From: an uncultured Chlorobiota bacterium
GTDB lineage: Bacteria > Bacteroidota > Kapaibacteriia > OLB7
Reading direction: 5' to 3'
NCBI GenBank assembly: GCA_946481475.1
Contig: CAMLOB010000190.1
Span: forward strand, 1 to 7,192
DNA: 7,192 nucleotides
Position numbers and translations under genes: made by a program. Below the pieces are notes generated by a model that saw only the letters and a program-made list of their open reading frames with translations, was not told the DNA's origin and did no database searches. Shown piece by piece: positions 6,314-7,192 of this stretch (the first letter of the stretch is position 1; each line of letters begins with the position of its first letter).

Positions 6314-7192
6314 TCAAGGCGATCCGATCAGATGCACCACCCCGGACATCACCCGCCGTTCGCCCGAGGCGGAGGCGATGATGCGATAGTGATAGGCACC
6401 CCCCGGCAGATCCCTCCCGCTCACCCGGATTTCCCCCGCTCCGCTCTCCATCACTCCCTCCTCCCGCTCGTAGAGACGGCGACCGTACGCATCGTACAGT
6501 TCAACGTGAACCGATGAAGGAGCGGCAAGGGAGAAACGAATGGTCGTCGACTCGGTGAACGGATTCGGGAGGGCCGACGAACGGCCTGAACCGATGGATG
6601 CCCCGGCGAATCGGACTGCATCCCGAACGGATGACGTCAGAGAATCGACCACGACGATGGTGCCGCCGACCCAGGGTTCGTCGAAGCAGGCATAGTAGAG
6701 AGTCTCAGGTGTTTCATCGGTCGGCTTGACGATTGTAATTCCTTCAGAGACATATCTTTTAGTGATAAAGGCCTCGAAAATGCCACTCGTTCCACCAATT
6801 GGAATAGTATAAAACAGCATAGGCAGATTCTGTGGGACCGCAGAAATATTGAAGACATATGTACTATCCCGAACCAGATAGATCGTATCCCCCTCCACCC
6901 CGTTGACCACATATCCCCGCTCATGCCCCATCCCGTAGTAGGGATGCGCCTCGGTCTTCACGGCAGCGGTGATGTAGAACGTGTCGAGGAACTCGTACGG
7001 CCCCGGTCCGACGTTCAGCACGTCACGGAGCAGGCGCTCCAGAGCGTCCTCGGCAGTCTCGTTGTCGGCGACGCCGATGAACGGCATCGAGAACTGCTGC
7101 GCGAACGGCCCCTGCGCCTGCCGGAGCATCAGTACGCGGCCGTTCGCGTTCACCATGATTGCCATCGATGCCAGCTGAGGCTGGCTGAGATC
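6314..7192 (-). CDS. Exported Nudix-like/cupredoxin-like protein with T9SS tail, 5' end missing
   Basis: Open from the right edge (first codon 7192-7190) to TGA 6316-6314, 292 residues visible; an ATG at 7165 is internal to the open frame. Residues 8-70 resemble the first half of a Nudix domain: A-I-M-V-N then G-R-V-L-M-L-R-Q at 18-25, a G-P-F-A-Q-Q-F-S-M-P stretch, and a degenerate Nudix box at about 39-61. E45 and R53 align, but the two glutamates of R-E-U-x-E-E that matter most are L54 and V58, with D57 between them. Residues 68-183 match a cupredoxin-like domain: H83-P-Y-Y-G, G-Y-V-V-N-G-V-E-G at 93-101, L-V-R-D-S-T-Y-V-F at 106-114, T-L-Y-Y-A-C at 164-169, G-G-T-I at 176-179. Of the usual His-Cys-His-Met copper ligands only C169 remains. 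Residues 207-292 are a T9SS sorting domain (N-P-F at 210-212, D-A-Y-G-R-R at 234-239, L-P-G-G-A-Y at 262-267). A signal peptide must lie beyond the edge. Likely a structural or binding surface protein with no enzyme activity. Confidence 0.92.
   Translation of the reverse strand, partial: DLSQPQLASMAIMVNANGRVLMLRQAQGPFAQQFSMPFIGVADNETAEDALERLLRDVLNVGPGPYEFLDTFYITAAVKTEAHPYYGMGHERGYVVNGVEGDTIYLVRDSTYVFNISAVPQNLPMLFYTIPIGGTSGIFEAFITKRYVSEGITIVKPTDETPETLYYACFDEPWVGGTIVVVDSLTSSVRDAVRFAGASIGSGRSSALPNPFTESTTIRFSLAAPSSVHVELYDAYGRRLYEREEGVMESGAGEIRVSGRDLPGGAYHYRIIASASGERRVMSGVVHLIGSP

Overview
The window comes from a bacterium of the Bacteroidota/Chlorobiota superphylum. Two proteins end in a type IX secretion (T9SS) C-terminal sorting domain: a PNP or NPF start, a central 'DA-GR' strand pair and a final LPSG/LPGG-x-Y-x-x-R strand. 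Coding G+C is high: 60-base samples give 60 to 70% in several genes. Several genes carry good Shine-Dalgarno sites (AGGAGG, GGGGAG, GGGAG), which is unlike typical Bacteroidia or Flavobacteriia. This fits Chlorobi, Ignavibacteria, Kapabacteria or a similar high-GC lineage better, but that placement is inference only.

Every gene I can support lies on the minus strand, so transcription runs from high to low coordinates. The order is: (a) 7192-6314, an exported protein entering from the right edge, with a degenerate Nudix-like segment, a cupredoxin-like domain that has lost most copper ligands, and a T9SS tail; (b) 6242-5691, a small secreted five-cysteine protein; (c) 5616-5311, a 101-residue cytosolic protein; (d) 5289-5014, a 91-residue zinc-ribbon protein; (e) 4991-3720, a secreted seven-bladed WD40 propeller with a T9SS tail. 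Gaps between these are 71, 74, 21 and 22 bases, so (c)-(d)-(e) look like one operon and all five may be co-transcribed. A 358-base gap follows, with one 37-codon ORF and no recognisable gene. Then come (f) 3361-2132, a PD-(D/E)XK nuclease of the PDDEXK_4 type, and (g) 2079-1726, a small acidic protein 52 bases downstream. After a 173-base gap comes (h) 1552 to the left edge, a large secreted beta-rich protein that stays open for 517 codons and leaves the window.

The theme is exported surface or extracellular proteins built from beta-propeller, cupredoxin and sorting modules, with small cytosolic proteins of unknown function between them. A lower-GC nuclease gene with a small partner looks like an acquired accessory or defence module. 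No RNA gene, CRISPR array, insertion sequence or convincing rho-independent terminator was seen.
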